DNA from: an uncultured Alphaproteobacteria bacterium
Lineage (GTDB): Bacteria; Pseudomonadota; Alphaproteobacteria; Caulobacterales; Parvularculaceae
Assembly: GCA_937895955.1 (NCBI GenBank)
Contig: CALAZI010000140.1
Coordinates: 1 to 52,897, forward strand
Direction: 5' to 3'
Length of the DNA stretch: 52,897 bases
In this document: positions 35,387 to 44,800 of the stretch, one piece after another
How positions within the stretch are numbered: position 1 is the first letter of the stretch
How the letters are laid out: each line of letters opens with the position of its first letter
The notes under the pieces: generated by a model
What the model was told of the DNA's origin: nothing
What the model saw: only the letters and a program-made list of their open reading frames with translations
Database searches by the model: none
Made by a program: the position numbers and the translations under genes

Positions 35387-36349
35387 TCAGCCGAAAGCCC
35401 CGGCGAGCGCCGCGATGAACACGCAGTAAAGCGCCACCATCAATAAGCCCGCAAGCCGCCCGATGTCGCGCTTGAGAAAAATAAACGCGGCGAGAATAAG
35501 CGCCGCGCCGACCATGACGGGAATGTCGAGCGTCAAGGACGGGGGCGTGAATTCAGCGACGCCGGCAAGACCTGCCGCGCCGCCGACCGCAAAAATGTTG
35601 AAGATGTTCGACCCGACCACATTGCCGATCGCAACGTCGGATTTCTTGTGGATCGCAGCGGCGACGACAGTCGCGAGTTCAGGCAGCGACGTGCCGAACG
35701 CGACGATGGTGAGGCCGATGAATTCCGGCCTGACGCCGAGTTCGGCGGCGAGGGAGGACCCGCTTGAAACGAGGAGATGGGCGCCGACCGGCAAGCCGAT
35801 CAGTCCCGCGAGCACGTAAATCAGCGTTGCGCCGACATTTCTCTTCGCGCCTTCGGCGTATTCGGCGACTTCGTCGATGACCGGATCGCGGCCGCGCGTT
35901 CCGCGCGCCATGAAAGCGAGGAAGACGACGTACAGGATGATCCCGGCGAACAGGAAGGTGCCGGTCGTCCGATCGAGCGCGCCATCGCCATAGGCGATCG
36001 CAACGAAGGCGCTGGTCGCAACCAGCATGGCGACGCCGTGGCGCCTTAGCCCGTCCACATGGGCCGACATCGGGTAAATGATCGCCGGCAGGCCGAGCAC
36101 GAGCAGCACGTTCGCGATATTCGAGCCGATGATGTTGCCGATCGCGATGCCTGCTTCATGCTCCAGAACAGAGGTTACGGAAACCACAAGCTCCGGCGCC
36201 GAGGTCCCGAAGGCGATAATCGTCAGGCTGACGAGCAGCGGCGGTATGCGCATCGCGGTCGCAAGGCCGACCGCGCCGCGGACCAGGAGATCGCCGCCGA
36301 CGAGGAGGACGGCCAGGCCGAGGAGGATCAGGAAGGAATCGACAACCAT
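35387..36349 (-). CDS. Calcium/sodium antiporter (CaCA family, YrbG-like)
   Basis: 320-residue inner-membrane exchanger with about ten helices. The two inverted alpha repeats are clear: GTSAPELVVSVTSVL with GNIIGSNIANVLLVLG in the first half and GTSLPELATVVAAAI with GNVVGSNIFNIFAVGG in the second. A charged cytosolic loop separates them. It lies between a 26-residue membrane peptide and the pterin-type genes, and is probably co-transcribed with both. The link to pterin chemistry is unexplained. Confidence 0.94.
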   Translation of the reverse strand: MVVDSFLILLGLAVLLVGGDLLVRGAVGLATAMRIPPLLVSLTIIAFGTSAPELVVSVTSVLEHEAGIAIGNIIGSNIANVLLVLGLPAIIYPMSAHVDGLRRHGVAMLVATSAFVAIAYGDGALDRTTGTFLFAGIILYVVFLAFMARGTRGRDPVIDEVAEYAEGAKRNVGATLIYVLAGLIGLPVGAHLLVSSGSSLAAELGVRPEFIGLTIVAFGTSLPELATVVAAAIHKKSDVAIGNVVGSNIFNIFAVGGAAGLAGVAEFTPPSLTLDIPVMVGAALILAAFIFLKRDIGRLAGLLMVALYCVFIAALAGAFG

Positions 36350-36384
36350 GTCGGGGCGGATGGCCGGCGCGCGGCGATCCGGTC

Positions 36385-36465
36385 CTAGTCGATCCGGCCG
36401 GTGGTGGCGACGTTGAGGATCGCCATGACGGCGACGAAGGCGATGATCATGTAAAGCGCAGTCAT
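36385..36465 (-). CDS. 26-residue single-helix membrane peptide
   Basis: A tiny gene starting at ATG 36465 with AGGGG about five bases upstream. It encodes MTALYMIIAFVAVMAILNVA followed by the polar end TTGRID. It is almost entirely one transmembrane helix with a short polar C-terminus. I have seen similar very short proteins ending in GRID or RRLD in alphaproteobacteria. It sits 35 bases before the CaCA exchanger gene on the same strand. A longer frame upstream lacks a ribosome site. Confidence 0.6.
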   Translation of the reverse strand: MTALYMIIAFVAVMAILNVATTGRID

Positions 36466-36615
36466 GGGGACCCCTGAAACCGTTTGATTCCGCCGCTTAT
36501 AGGCGGATTGACGCGGCGCTGGCAAATCGGCTGGCGGCGGGCGGGCCGGGCCGTCGGATAGGCGCAATTGAACGCATTCCGGCAACGGAGGCTCAATGAA
36601 GGAACCGTAACGTCG

Positions 36616-36647
36616 AGTTCGCCGAATAAGTGTTGCGCAAGCGAACT
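36616..36647. repeat. Inverted repeat upstream of the PAS protein gene
   Basis: AGTTCGC (36616-36622) and GCGAACT (36641-36647) form a perfect 7-base inverted repeat with an 18-base spacer, about 50 bases before the PAS gene. It could be an operator half-site pair or chance. The rest of 36466-36697 shows nothing I can identify. Confidence 0.3.
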
Positions 36648-36697
36648 GCAGGGAATGGGGGCGGTTCCGAGGGGCGAAGCGGAGCGGGGCGGGTGCG

Positions 36698-37195
36698 ATG
36701 ATTCAGGAGACAGCGGGGCTCTTCGAACAGGCGATTATCGCACCCCCTTCCGACCGCCGATTGACGCAAAGACTGTTGTCGGTATGGGCTCAGGCGGCCC
36801 GCGGCTCATTCCCAAGCTGGGCGGATATGCGGTCGGTCGATCTCGGTCCTGACTGGAACTGGGTCTTCGTGGTCGACCTCAAGCAATCGATCGGCTTTCC
36901 CTATTTCAGCTATCTGGGATCGGAACTCGCCAAGCTGTCGGCGGTCTATCTGCAGGGGCAAACCGACTGGACCTTGTCGTTGCTCGACATAGCGACATCG
37001 ACAATCGACGCCGCCGTATCGAGCGAAGGGCCGAGCCGCAATGACAGCGAACTGACGCTTTGCGACGGTCGCCGGATTCTCTTCCGCAGCATGACGTGCC
37101 CGCTGGCGGAAAACGGCGAGACGATCTCTCACGTCGTCGGCTGCGCCTCCGGCAAGGTCGTCGACGACGGAGGGCCAAGATTGCGCGCCATCTAG
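36698..37195 (+). CDS. PAS-domain protein (PAS_5-like)
   Basis: 165-residue soluble protein. After a helical N-terminus with RLLSVWAQAARGSFPSWADM, which matches the start of the alphaproteobacterial PAS_5 (DUF1489-independent) group, comes a single PAS-like core: WNWVFVVDLKQSIGFPYFSYLG, then ELTLCDGRRILFRSMTCPL and a final strand HVVGCASGKVV. No output domain is attached. It probably acts as a small sensor or protein-interaction module. The aminotransferase gene starts 54 bases downstream, but a link is not evident. Confidence 0.65.
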   Translation: MIQETAGLFEQAIIAPPSDRRLTQRLLSVWAQAARGSFPSWADMRSVDLGPDWNWVFVVDLKQSIGFPYFSYLGSELAKLSAVYLQGQTDWTLSLLDIATSTIDAAVSSEGPSRNDSELTLCDGRRILFRSMTCPLAENGETISHVVGCASGKVVDDGGPRLRAI

Positions 37196-37249
37196 CGCGA
37201 AGCGATTTCCTCTTGCCATTTCAGCCGCATGCGGGGCTTATTCCCCCGC

Positions 37250-38473
37250 ATGAAACTCGACGTCGATTTCGTCCGCGCGCAATTCCCGGCCTTTTCCGTT
37301 CCCTCGCTGAAGGGACAGGCGTTCTTTGAAAACGCGGGAGGGTCTTACGCCTGCGGCCCGGTCATTGACCGCCTGACCCGCTATTACCGCGAGCGCAAGG
37401 TTCAGCCCTATTATGATTTCGACGCCTCGCGTCTTGCGGGCGAGGAAATGGACGAGGCGCGCCGCCGTATGGCGGCGATGCTCGGGGTCGAAACGGATGA
37501 AGTCAGCTTCGGCCCGTCGACGACGCAAAACGCCTATGTGCTGGCGCAGGCGTTCGGCCAGTCGCTGAAGCCTGGCGATGCGATCATCGTCACCAATCAG
37601 GATCATGAGGCGAATTCAGGTCCCTGGCGGCGTCTCGCCGAACGCGGCGTCGACATTCGCGAATGGAAGATCGATCGTGAAACCGGCCATTTGCCGATCG
37701 AGGGTCTAATCGACCTGCTTGATGAAAAGGCGCGTCTTGTTTGCTTTCCGCATGCGTCAAACATCGTCGCGGAAATCAATCCCGTGGCGGAGATCGCCAA
37801 AATCGCGCACGCCGCCGGCGCCTATGTCTGCGTCGACGGGGTCTCCTACGCGCCGCACGGCTTTCCCGACGTCAACGCGCTCGGCGCCGACATCTATCTT
37901 TTTTCAGCCTACAAGACCTACGGCCCGCATCAGGGCGTCATGGTCGTTCGCCGCGCCATCGGCGCCGCGCTCCCCAATCAGGGGCACTTTTTCAACGCCG
38001 GCACGCTCTACAAGCGCTTCACGCCGGCGGGGCCCGACCATGCGCAGGTCGCCGCATCGGCCGGCATGGCCGATTATGTCGACGCGCTGTACGCGCATCA
38101 CAAAGGCGGAGAGGCGAGCCCCTGCGCGCGCGCTGCATATGTCCACGATCTGCTGCGCGCGCATGAAATCGAGCTTGCAAAGCCTGTGCTTGATTTTCTG
38201 GAGTCGAAAAATTCCGTGCGCCTTCTTGGTCCTAAAAACGCGGCGGCGCGCGCGCCGACATTGGCGATGGCGCTGAACGAGCCCGGCAATGATGTCGCGG
38301 CGCGCCTCGCGAAGCGCGGGATCATGTGCGGCGGCGGCGATTTTTACGGCGTCCGGTGCCTTGAGGCGCAGGGCGTCGATCCGCAGCGCGGGGCGTTGCG
38401 GATCAGCTTCGTCCATTACACGTCGAAAGACGAAATCGAGAAGCTGCTTGCCGCTCTCGATCGCGAAATCTAG
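37250..38473 (+). CDS. Class V aminotransferase-fold PLP enzyme
   Basis: 407 residues. It has the fold of cysteine desulfurases and related enzymes: FENAGGSYACGP near the N-terminus, NQDHEANSGPW (PLP-stacking His), CVDGVSYAPHG (Asp to the pyridine nitrogen) and the Schiff-base Lys222 in FSAYKTYGPHQG. The catalytic-Cys loop of true desulfurases is not evident. It belongs to the group often labelled cysteine desulfurase-like or isopenicillin N epimerase-like. ATG 37250 was chosen; the frame opens 21 bases earlier. The substrate is unknown. Confidence 0.87.
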   Translation: MKLDVDFVRAQFPAFSVPSLKGQAFFENAGGSYACGPVIDRLTRYYRERKVQPYYDFDASRLAGEEMDEARRRMAAMLGVETDEVSFGPSTTQNAYVLAQAFGQSLKPGDAIIVTNQDHEANSGPWRRLAERGVDIREWKIDRETGHLPIEGLIDLLDEKARLVCFPHASNIVAEINPVAEIAKIAHAAGAYVCVDGVSYAPHGFPDVNALGADIYLFSAYKTYGPHQGVMVVRRAIGAALPNQGHFFNAGTLYKRFTPAGPDHAQVAASAGMADYVDALYAHHKGGEASPCARAAYVHDLLRAHEIELAKPVLDFLESKNSVRLLGPKNAAARAPTLAMALNEPGNDVAARLAKRGIMCGGGDFYGVRCLEAQGVDPQRGALRISFVHYTSKDEIEKLLAALDREI

Positions 38474-38579
38474 CCGCCTTTCAACTTTTCTCATTTCAGG
38501 CGCCGCGCCGCCTTGCTCGCCCGTGCGCCCAAGACTAGGTTCCGCGCGAACCGGGGCCAATGGATAAGGCGGCGTCTTG

Positions 38580-40076
<1,497 letters not shown>

Positions 40077-40097
40077 ATTTCAGGCGATTAAGGCAAA

Positions 40098-40505
40098 ATG
40101 ACGGGATTGGTCAAAGGCGAATGCATGTGCGGCGCTGTCGCGTATGAAGCGACGCGGCTCAGCGATAAAGTCGACGCCTGTCATTGCGAACAATGCCGGC
40201 GCTGGAGCGGGCATTTCTGGGCCTCGGTCAACGTTAAATTTTCCGAGCTGAAATTCCTGAAAGGCGAAGACAGGGTTCGCTGGTATGACTCCTCCGAAAT
40301 CGTTCGTCGCGGTTTTTGCGAGGAGTGCGGCTCGACTCTCTTTTGGCATTCTCACCGTCACCCCGAATATGCCGATCTAGTCGGCGTCAGCGCCGGCTCC
40401 CTCGATACGCCGACCGGCGTCAAATTGTCCGTGCATATTTTCGTCCGCGAAAAGGGCGACTATTACGATCTCAATGACGGCTTGCCGCAGAAACCGGGTC
40501 ATTAG
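40098..40505 (+). CDS. GFA family zinc-binding protein
   Basis: 135-residue member of the glutathione-dependent formaldehyde-activating (GFA/CENP-V) fold. The zinc-binding cysteines are visible: GECMCGAVAYEA, ACHCEQCRRWSG and GFCEECGSTLFW. Most members have no proven activity and the name reflects only the founding enzyme. It begins 21 bases after mmsA and is followed by a DedA gene 9 bases later, so the segment may be co-transcribed. Confidence 0.9.
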   Translation: MTGLVKGECMCGAVAYEATRLSDKVDACHCEQCRRWSGHFWASVNVKFSELKFLKGEDRVRWYDSSEIVRRGFCEECGSTLFWHSHRHPEYADLVGVSAGSLDTPTGVKLSVHIFVREKGDYYDLNDGLPQKPGH

Positions 40506-40514
40506 GAGCGTTCC

Positions 40515-41219
40515 TTGTTCGGTCTTATTCCTGAGGACGTCGCGCATCTGACGGGCTTTGCGCTCTATTTCGCGATTTTCGCCCTGCCGTTCATCCAGGA
40601 GGATGCGGCGGTGATCGGCGCGGCGACCGCTTCGATCATGGGCCTTGCGCCGACCTCGTTTCTTGTCGTCGCCATCCTGACCGGGCTCGTCGCATCGGAC
40701 GCCTGGAAATACTGGGTCGGCCGGCTCGCCCGCCGCTATCAATGGGCGCACAAATTCGCCGAGAAACCCGGCGTCTCCGTCGCCGGCGATCTCGTGCGAA
40801 AAGAATTCGTCCAGACCATGATGACGGCGCGCTTCGTGCCGGGCACGCGCATTCCGACCTATGTCGCCTGCGGGTTTTTCAAGGCGAATTACATCCGGTA
40901 CGTGCTGACGCTTGTCCTCACCGCGTCGCTTTACGTCGCCATCATGTTTACGCTCTTTCATGTCGGCGGCGCCGTCGCCGGCGAGCAGGCGAAATTCTGG
41001 CTTCCCGTCACCGCCGTTTGCGTTCTTGCGATCTATATCGCCTTCCGCTGGTTCACCCACAGGCGCGGCCAGCACGGGCCGATGACGCCCTTGACCGAGG
41101 AGCGCGATCATCCTCTGCCGGGCATGCCTGGATTTGAAGGAATGCCGCTCGAGGGCCATGAAAACGAGGCCGCGAAAAGCGAAAGCTCGACGAGGGCGGG
41201 CGACGCATCCGCTTCATAG
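40515..41219 (+). CDS. DedA family membrane protein
   Basis: 234 residues with a VTT/SNARE-associated (DedA) core: EDAAVIGAATASIMG early, then a re-entrant region and the signature FVQTMMTARFVPGTRIPTYVACGFF. Members support membrane homeostasis and undecaprenyl-phosphate or phospholipid flipping. The start is TTG 40515, with TAGGAGCG just before. A hydrophilic C-terminal tail of about 40 residues (ending AGDASAS) is unusual for the family. Confidence 0.9.
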   Translation: MFGLIPEDVAHLTGFALYFAIFALPFIQEDAAVIGAATASIMGLAPTSFLVVAILTGLVASDAWKYWVGRLARRYQWAHKFAEKPGVSVAGDLVRKEFVQTMMTARFVPGTRIPTYVACGFFKANYIRYVLTLVLTASLYVAIMFTLFHVGGAVAGEQAKFWLPVTAVCVLAIYIAFRWFTHRRGQHGPMTPLTEERDHPLPGMPGFEGMPLEGHENEAAKSESSTRAGDASAS

Positions 41220-41245
41220 GCGGCGACAAACGAAAGGAGCGGCCC

Positions 41246-41536
41246 ATGCCGAAAGGATACTGGATCGGGCATGTCGATGTCGAAAACGCCGAGAATTATC
41301 CGGACTATATGAAGGCGGCGCAGCCGGCGTATGAAAAATACGGCGCGCGGTTTCTGGTGCGCGGCGGCAGGTTCGAACAGGCGGAAGGCGCCGGGCGCGG
41401 CCGGCATGTCGTCGTCGAGTTCGATTCCTATGAACAGGCGCTCGCCTGTTACAATTCGCTCGAATATCAGGCTGCGGCTGAAATCCGGCGTGCGAATTCA
41501 AGCGGCGACATTTTGATCGTCGAGGGAGCGGGATGA
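41246..41536 (+). CDS. DUF1330 domain-containing protein
   Basis: 96-residue ferredoxin-like dimeric alpha/beta-barrel protein of the DUF1330 family. Typical are KGYWIGHVDVENAENYPDYM, FLVRGGRFEQAEG and the end AEIRRANSSGDILIVEG. GAAAGGAGC precedes the ATG. The TGA overlaps the ATG of the hydrolase gene (ATGA), so translation is coupled. Function is unknown; small-molecule isomerisation or binding is usual for the fold. Confidence 0.9.
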   Translation: MPKGYWIGHVDVENAENYPDYMKAAQPAYEKYGARFLVRGGRFEQAEGAGRGRHVVVEFDSYEQALACYNSLEYQAAAEIRRANSSGDILIVEGAG

Positions 41537-42591
41537 CAGCGAGCGACATCCTTTTCGAAACGAAAGGCGATTTCGGCGTCGTCACCTTAAACCGCCCGGC
41601 GACGCTGAACGCGCTCTCATGGGCGATGTGCGAGGCGTTTCGCGCCCGATTGATCGAGTGGGAGCGCGCGCCGTCGGTCCAGGCCGTGCTGGTCAAGGGC
41701 GCGGGCGAAAAGGCGTTCTGCGCCGGCGGCGACATTGTATGGGTGCGCGAAACCGCGATGAAGGATCCTGATTTCGCGTCCGGGTTTTTTCATGAGGAAT
41801 ACCGGCTGAATGCGCTGATCCATCATTTTTCGAAACCCTATGTCGCGCTGATCGACGGCATCGTCATGGGCGGCGGGGCCGGCATCTCGGTTCATGGCGA
41901 TTTTCGCGTCGCCGGCGACAGAACCCTTTTCGCGATGCCGGAGACGGCGATCGGTCTTTTTCCGGATGTCGGGGGCGGTCATTTCCTGCCGCGTTTGCAT
42001 GACGGTCTCGGCCTCTATTACGCGCTGACGGGCGCGCGCGCGAAAGCCGCCGACGCGATGGCGGCGGGCGTTGCGACGCACTATGTGCCGTCGGATCAGC
42101 ACGCCGCGCTGGAAACCGAGCTGACGGGGCTGTCGCTCGGCGCGCATGCTCACGCGCAGATCGAATCCGTTCTGGACGGATATTCGCGCGATCCCGGCGC
42201 CGCGCACGTCAATCAGATCAGGCCTGCGCTTAAATCGCTTTTTGAAGGCCATGAAACCTTCAACGCCTTTTACGCGGCGCTGGAATCCGACGATGGCGAC
42301 GTCGCGAAAGACATGCTGCGAATTCTCTCCCGCATGTCGCCGACATCCATGAAACTCACTTTCGAGCAATTGCGGCGCGGACGCGGCCTCGACATGGATG
42401 ACGTCATGCGCATGGAGTTTCGCATGGTTCGCCGCGTTCTCGACGGCCATGATTTTTCCGAAGGGGTGAGGGCGATGCTTGTCGACAAGGACAGGGCGCC
42501 GCGCTGGTCGCCGGCGAGCGTTGAAGGCGTCTGCGATGAGGAAATCGCCGCTTATTTTGAGCCGCTTGAAAAAGAGCTGACGCTTCCGTAA
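41533..42591 (+). CDS. 3-Hydroxyisobutyryl-CoA hydrolase (enoyl-CoA hydratase family)
   Basis: 352-residue crotonase-fold protein of HIBCH length (simple enoyl-CoA hydratases have about 260). Landmarks are LNRPATLNALSWAM, FCAGGDIVWVRE, the oxyanion-hole region IDGIVMGGGAGISVHG, MPETAIGLFPDVGGGHFLPRL and MSPTSMKLTFEQLRRG in the C-terminal extension. It would release 3-hydroxyisobutyrate in valine breakdown, upstream of the MmsA step. Its position three genes from mmsA supports this. Confidence 0.92.
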   Translation: MTASDILFETKGDFGVVTLNRPATLNALSWAMCEAFRARLIEWERAPSVQAVLVKGAGEKAFCAGGDIVWVRETAMKDPDFASGFFHEEYRLNALIHHFSKPYVALIDGIVMGGGAGISVHGDFRVAGDRTLFAMPETAIGLFPDVGGGHFLPRLHDGLGLYYALTGARAKAADAMAAGVATHYVPSDQHAALETELTGLSLGAHAHAQIESVLDGYSRDPGAAHVNQIRPALKSLFEGHETFNAFYAALESDDGDVAKDMLRILSRMSPTSMKLTFEQLRRGRGLDMDDVMRMEFRMVRRVLDGHDFSEGVRAMLVDKDRAPRWSPASVEGVCDEEIAAYFEPLEKELTLP

Positions 42592-42606
42592 CGCGCCGCG
42601 CGGCGA

Positions 42607-43689
42607 TTACGCGCGCCGCTTTGCGGCTTCCAACAAGCCGGCTTCGAATTTCTCAAAGCTGCGCGTCCAGTCATGCGCTTGCGCGGTTTTGAGCGCGGCG
42701 TCCGACATCTTCTTCCAGTCCTCATCCGGCGATGACAAAATCCGCGCCGTCGCCGCGGCGATGACGGCGGGATCGTCGCTGTCGACGAGAACGCCGTTCT
42801 CGGCCGTGACGAGATCCGGCGCCGCGCCGGCGGGGCGGGCGACAAGCGGCGTTCCGCAGGCGAGCGCTTCGAGCAGCGGCAATCCGTATCCTTCTATGTC
42901 GCTGGTGAAGAGCCAGGCGTCGCAATCGGCGTAGATGTCGGCGAGCTTTTCCTGCGGCGGATTGTAAGTCGGCTCGAACCAGTCATGCATGACGTAGTCG
43001 CCGCTGGGCGACGCCGCCGCTAACACGCGAACGCGCAGATCCGGAAATCTTTCGCGCAGGATTTCGCAGGCCCCGATCGCGATATCGACACGTTTGGTGG
43101 CGTTGGACGATCCGAGAAAACCGATTGTCGGACGTTTTTGCTTTCTTCTCGGCGCCGGCGGCGCGAATTGCGCCGTGTCGACGGCGTTGAGCACAAGCGC
43201 GACATCGCGCCTGTCGTAACGATCAGCGAGGACGTCAACAAGCCATCCCGAAACCGCCATCATCGCGCATGGCGCGCGATAGGTCGCCGCCGCGCGCTTC
43301 TGGTTCACATGCGGAAATTCCGCCTCGTGATGCTGGATGAAATACACTTTCGCGCCTTTCGAGGCCGGCAGGGCGAACATGTGCTCGGCGGCGAGCCAAT
43401 ATGAAGCGACAATGACGTCCGCGTCCGGCACGTCCCCTTCGAGAATGGTTTTCCTTCCGTGGACCAGATGAACGTCAAGACCTTCGAGGCTGTAGTGCGA
43501 GGGCTTCTCTTTCCAGCGCGGCGCGGCGCCGATCGCTTGCAGCAGCCGCTTGCCGAACGGGGTCGGCGGCTCGCCCAGCCCGACAATGGCGACATCATGA
43601 CCGCGCTCCTTGAGCATGCGCGCATACCGCGCGCTGACGCGCGCGCCGCCTGACATGGACGGCCGGAATATCAGGAATGTCACCTTCAC
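42607..43689 (-). CDS. Family 4 (GT-B) glycosyltransferase
   Basis: About 360 residues. N-terminal Rossmann half: FLIFRPSMSGGARVSARYARML, DVIVASYWLAAEH. C-terminal half: RPTIGFLGSSNATKRVDIAI and the donor-binding SDIEGYGLPLLEALACGTPLVA, with the E-x7-E pattern. It transfers a sugar from a nucleotide donor to an unknown cell-surface acceptor. I placed the start at GTG 43689 (VKVTFLIF), where the family begins; ATG 43743 adds 18 basic residues with no ribosome site. Bases 43690-43843 hold no further gene I can support. Confidence 0.88.
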   Translation of the reverse strand: MKVTFLIFRPSMSGGARVSARYARMLKERGHDVAIVGLGEPPTPFGKRLLQAIGAAPRWKEKPSHYSLEGLDVHLVHGRKTILEGDVPDADVIVASYWLAAEHMFALPASKGAKVYFIQHHEAEFPHVNQKRAAATYRAPCAMMAVSGWLVDVLADRYDRRDVALVLNAVDTAQFAPPAPRRKQKRPTIGFLGSSNATKRVDIAIGACEILRERFPDLRVRVLAAASPSGDYVMHDWFEPTYNPPQEKLADIYADCDAWLFTSDIEGYGLPLLEALACGTPLVARPAGAAPDLVTAENGVLVDSDDPAVIAAATARILSSPDEDWKKMSDAALKTAQAHDWTRSFEKFEAGLLEAAKRRA

Positions 43690-43843
43690 GACGGTCGGCT
43701 TTCTTGGCGGCCTCGCCGGCCGGCGGGCAAGGCGCGCACACATCGCCCGAAGCGCCGAGGCGCGTCAACCGGGCGGGTCGGCGCGGTGTCATTTTCAGAT
43801 TTCCGCCGGGCGCGCCTTAAAGTCCGCGCAGCGCGCCGCGTCG

Positions 43844-44218
43844 CTAGCGCTGTCCGCGTTCGCCAGAGTTCACGCCGAAGGAAAGGCCCGCTTCGCGGCC
43901 ATGTTGCCAGATCACCTTCGCGATGCGCCTGACGCCCGCCTGCGCGATCGAAAGGCAGACATCTTCCGGCAGCGCAGCCTCGCCTTCGAGAACAATGCGC
44001 GCGCCGATGTCTGTGAAGTCTTTAATCACGCAAGGGATTTCCGAGGCGCCGGAGTGAATGATGCGGCCGACCTTGAATGTCGGCGGTCGTTCGGCGTTGC
44101 GCTGCACTTTCTTTCGCGCCGCAGACATCAGCGCTTCGCCGCCCGGCGTCTTCGCTTTCGGCGAACTGAGATTTTGCAGTCGCCGGCTCAAGCGGTCGTC
44201 AATCGGATTCGCCCCCAT
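43844..44218 (-). CDS. PilZ domain protein 1 (predicted c-di-GMP binding)
   Basis: 124 residues. The N-terminal 35 are charged and probably disordered. The PilZ part has the RxxxR motif (Arg40 and Arg44 in RNAER) and DFTDIGA (Asp67 to Gly72, with Thr for the usual Ser). A ribosome site AGGAG sits six bases before ATG 44218, which rules out the TTG 15 bases earlier. The next gene upstream on the same strand is a second PilZ protein. Its target may be motility, the cell envelope or the neighbouring glycosyltransferase. Confidence 0.75.
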   Translation of the reverse strand: MGANPIDDRLSRRLQNLSSPKAKTPGGEALMSAARKKVQRNAERPPTFKVGRIIHSGASEIPCVIKDFTDIGARIVLEGEAALPEDVCLSIAQAGVRRIAKVIWQHGREAGLSFGVNSGERGQR

Positions 44219-44285
44219 GGAAGCTCCTGTCAATGAGCCTTTCTTCCGGCATTATCGGCGCATCACAATTTGGATTTCGTTAACG

Positions 44286-44666
44286 CTAGGGGCGCCCATT
44301 TCCGAATGCGGTTTTACGTTCCATTAAGAAGGAAAGCCCGGCCGTATTCGCGAGCCGCCAGACGAGGCGCGCGCGTTTCAGCGTCCCGGTCGGCATGAGT
44401 TTCAACGTCAGGAATTCCGGCAAACCCGCGACGCCGTCGAGCCGGATCCGCGCCCCGCAATCGCTCCAGTCCAAGATCATGCATGGCTGATCGCCGCCGC
44501 CGGGGATAAGGAGGATGCCTTGTCGGAACACGCTTCGCCGCGGGGACTGGCGTTCGATCATCTCCGTTCGCCCGCTGGTTTGCGAGGGCGTCGGCGGCGC
44601 GATAACGGCTTTGGCGGTGGAAATCGCCGTCAGCCGCTGCGCCAGTCGTTCCGTTTTCGTCTGCAT
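44286..44666 (-). CDS. PilZ domain protein 2 (predicted c-di-GMP binding)
   Basis: 126 residues from ATG 44666. The c-di-GMP motifs are canonical: RxxxR at Arg39-Arg43 (RQSPR) and DxSxxG at Asp66-Gly71 (DWSDCG). The remaining barrel strands (MPTGTLKRARLVWRL) match PilZ. The N-terminus is long and low in structure. A TTG at 44714 would extend it by 16 residues. Only 67 bases separate it from PilZ protein 1, and sequence similarity between the two is limited to the motifs. Confidence 0.72.
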   Translation of the reverse strand: MQTKTERLAQRLTAISTAKAVIAPPTPSQTSGRTEMIERQSPRRSVFRQGILLIPGGGDQPCMILDWSDCGARIRLDGVAGLPEFLTLKLMPTGTLKRARLVWRLANTAGLSFLMERKTAFGNGRP

Positions 44667-44692
44667 CGAACGCGATCGATTTGCATGATTGA

Positions 44693-44722
44693 TTGTAGCT
44701 ATTAATTCATACAACTTATAAG
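44693..44722 (+). promoter_or_regulatory. Candidate promoter for the Atm1-type transporter gene
   Basis: The stretch 44681-44755 is strikingly AT-rich compared with its surroundings. On the plus strand TTGTAG (44693-44698), an 18-base spacer and TATAAG (44717-44722) resemble a sigma70 promoter about 80 bases before the transporter ATG. The opposite strand reads TACAAT nearby, possibly the -10 of the PilZ gene. Confidence 0.35.
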
Positions 44723-44800
44723 GGTAATTAATCGCGATTTCGTTAATTTCTCAAAATCGGCGCTGCTTTCGCGCCGCGCGGCGGCCGTTTAGGACAAGGC

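Noticed and set aside
36568..36852. 94-codon plus-strand frame before the PAS gene
   Set aside because: It overlaps the start of the better-supported PAS gene in another frame and shows no domain or ribosome site.
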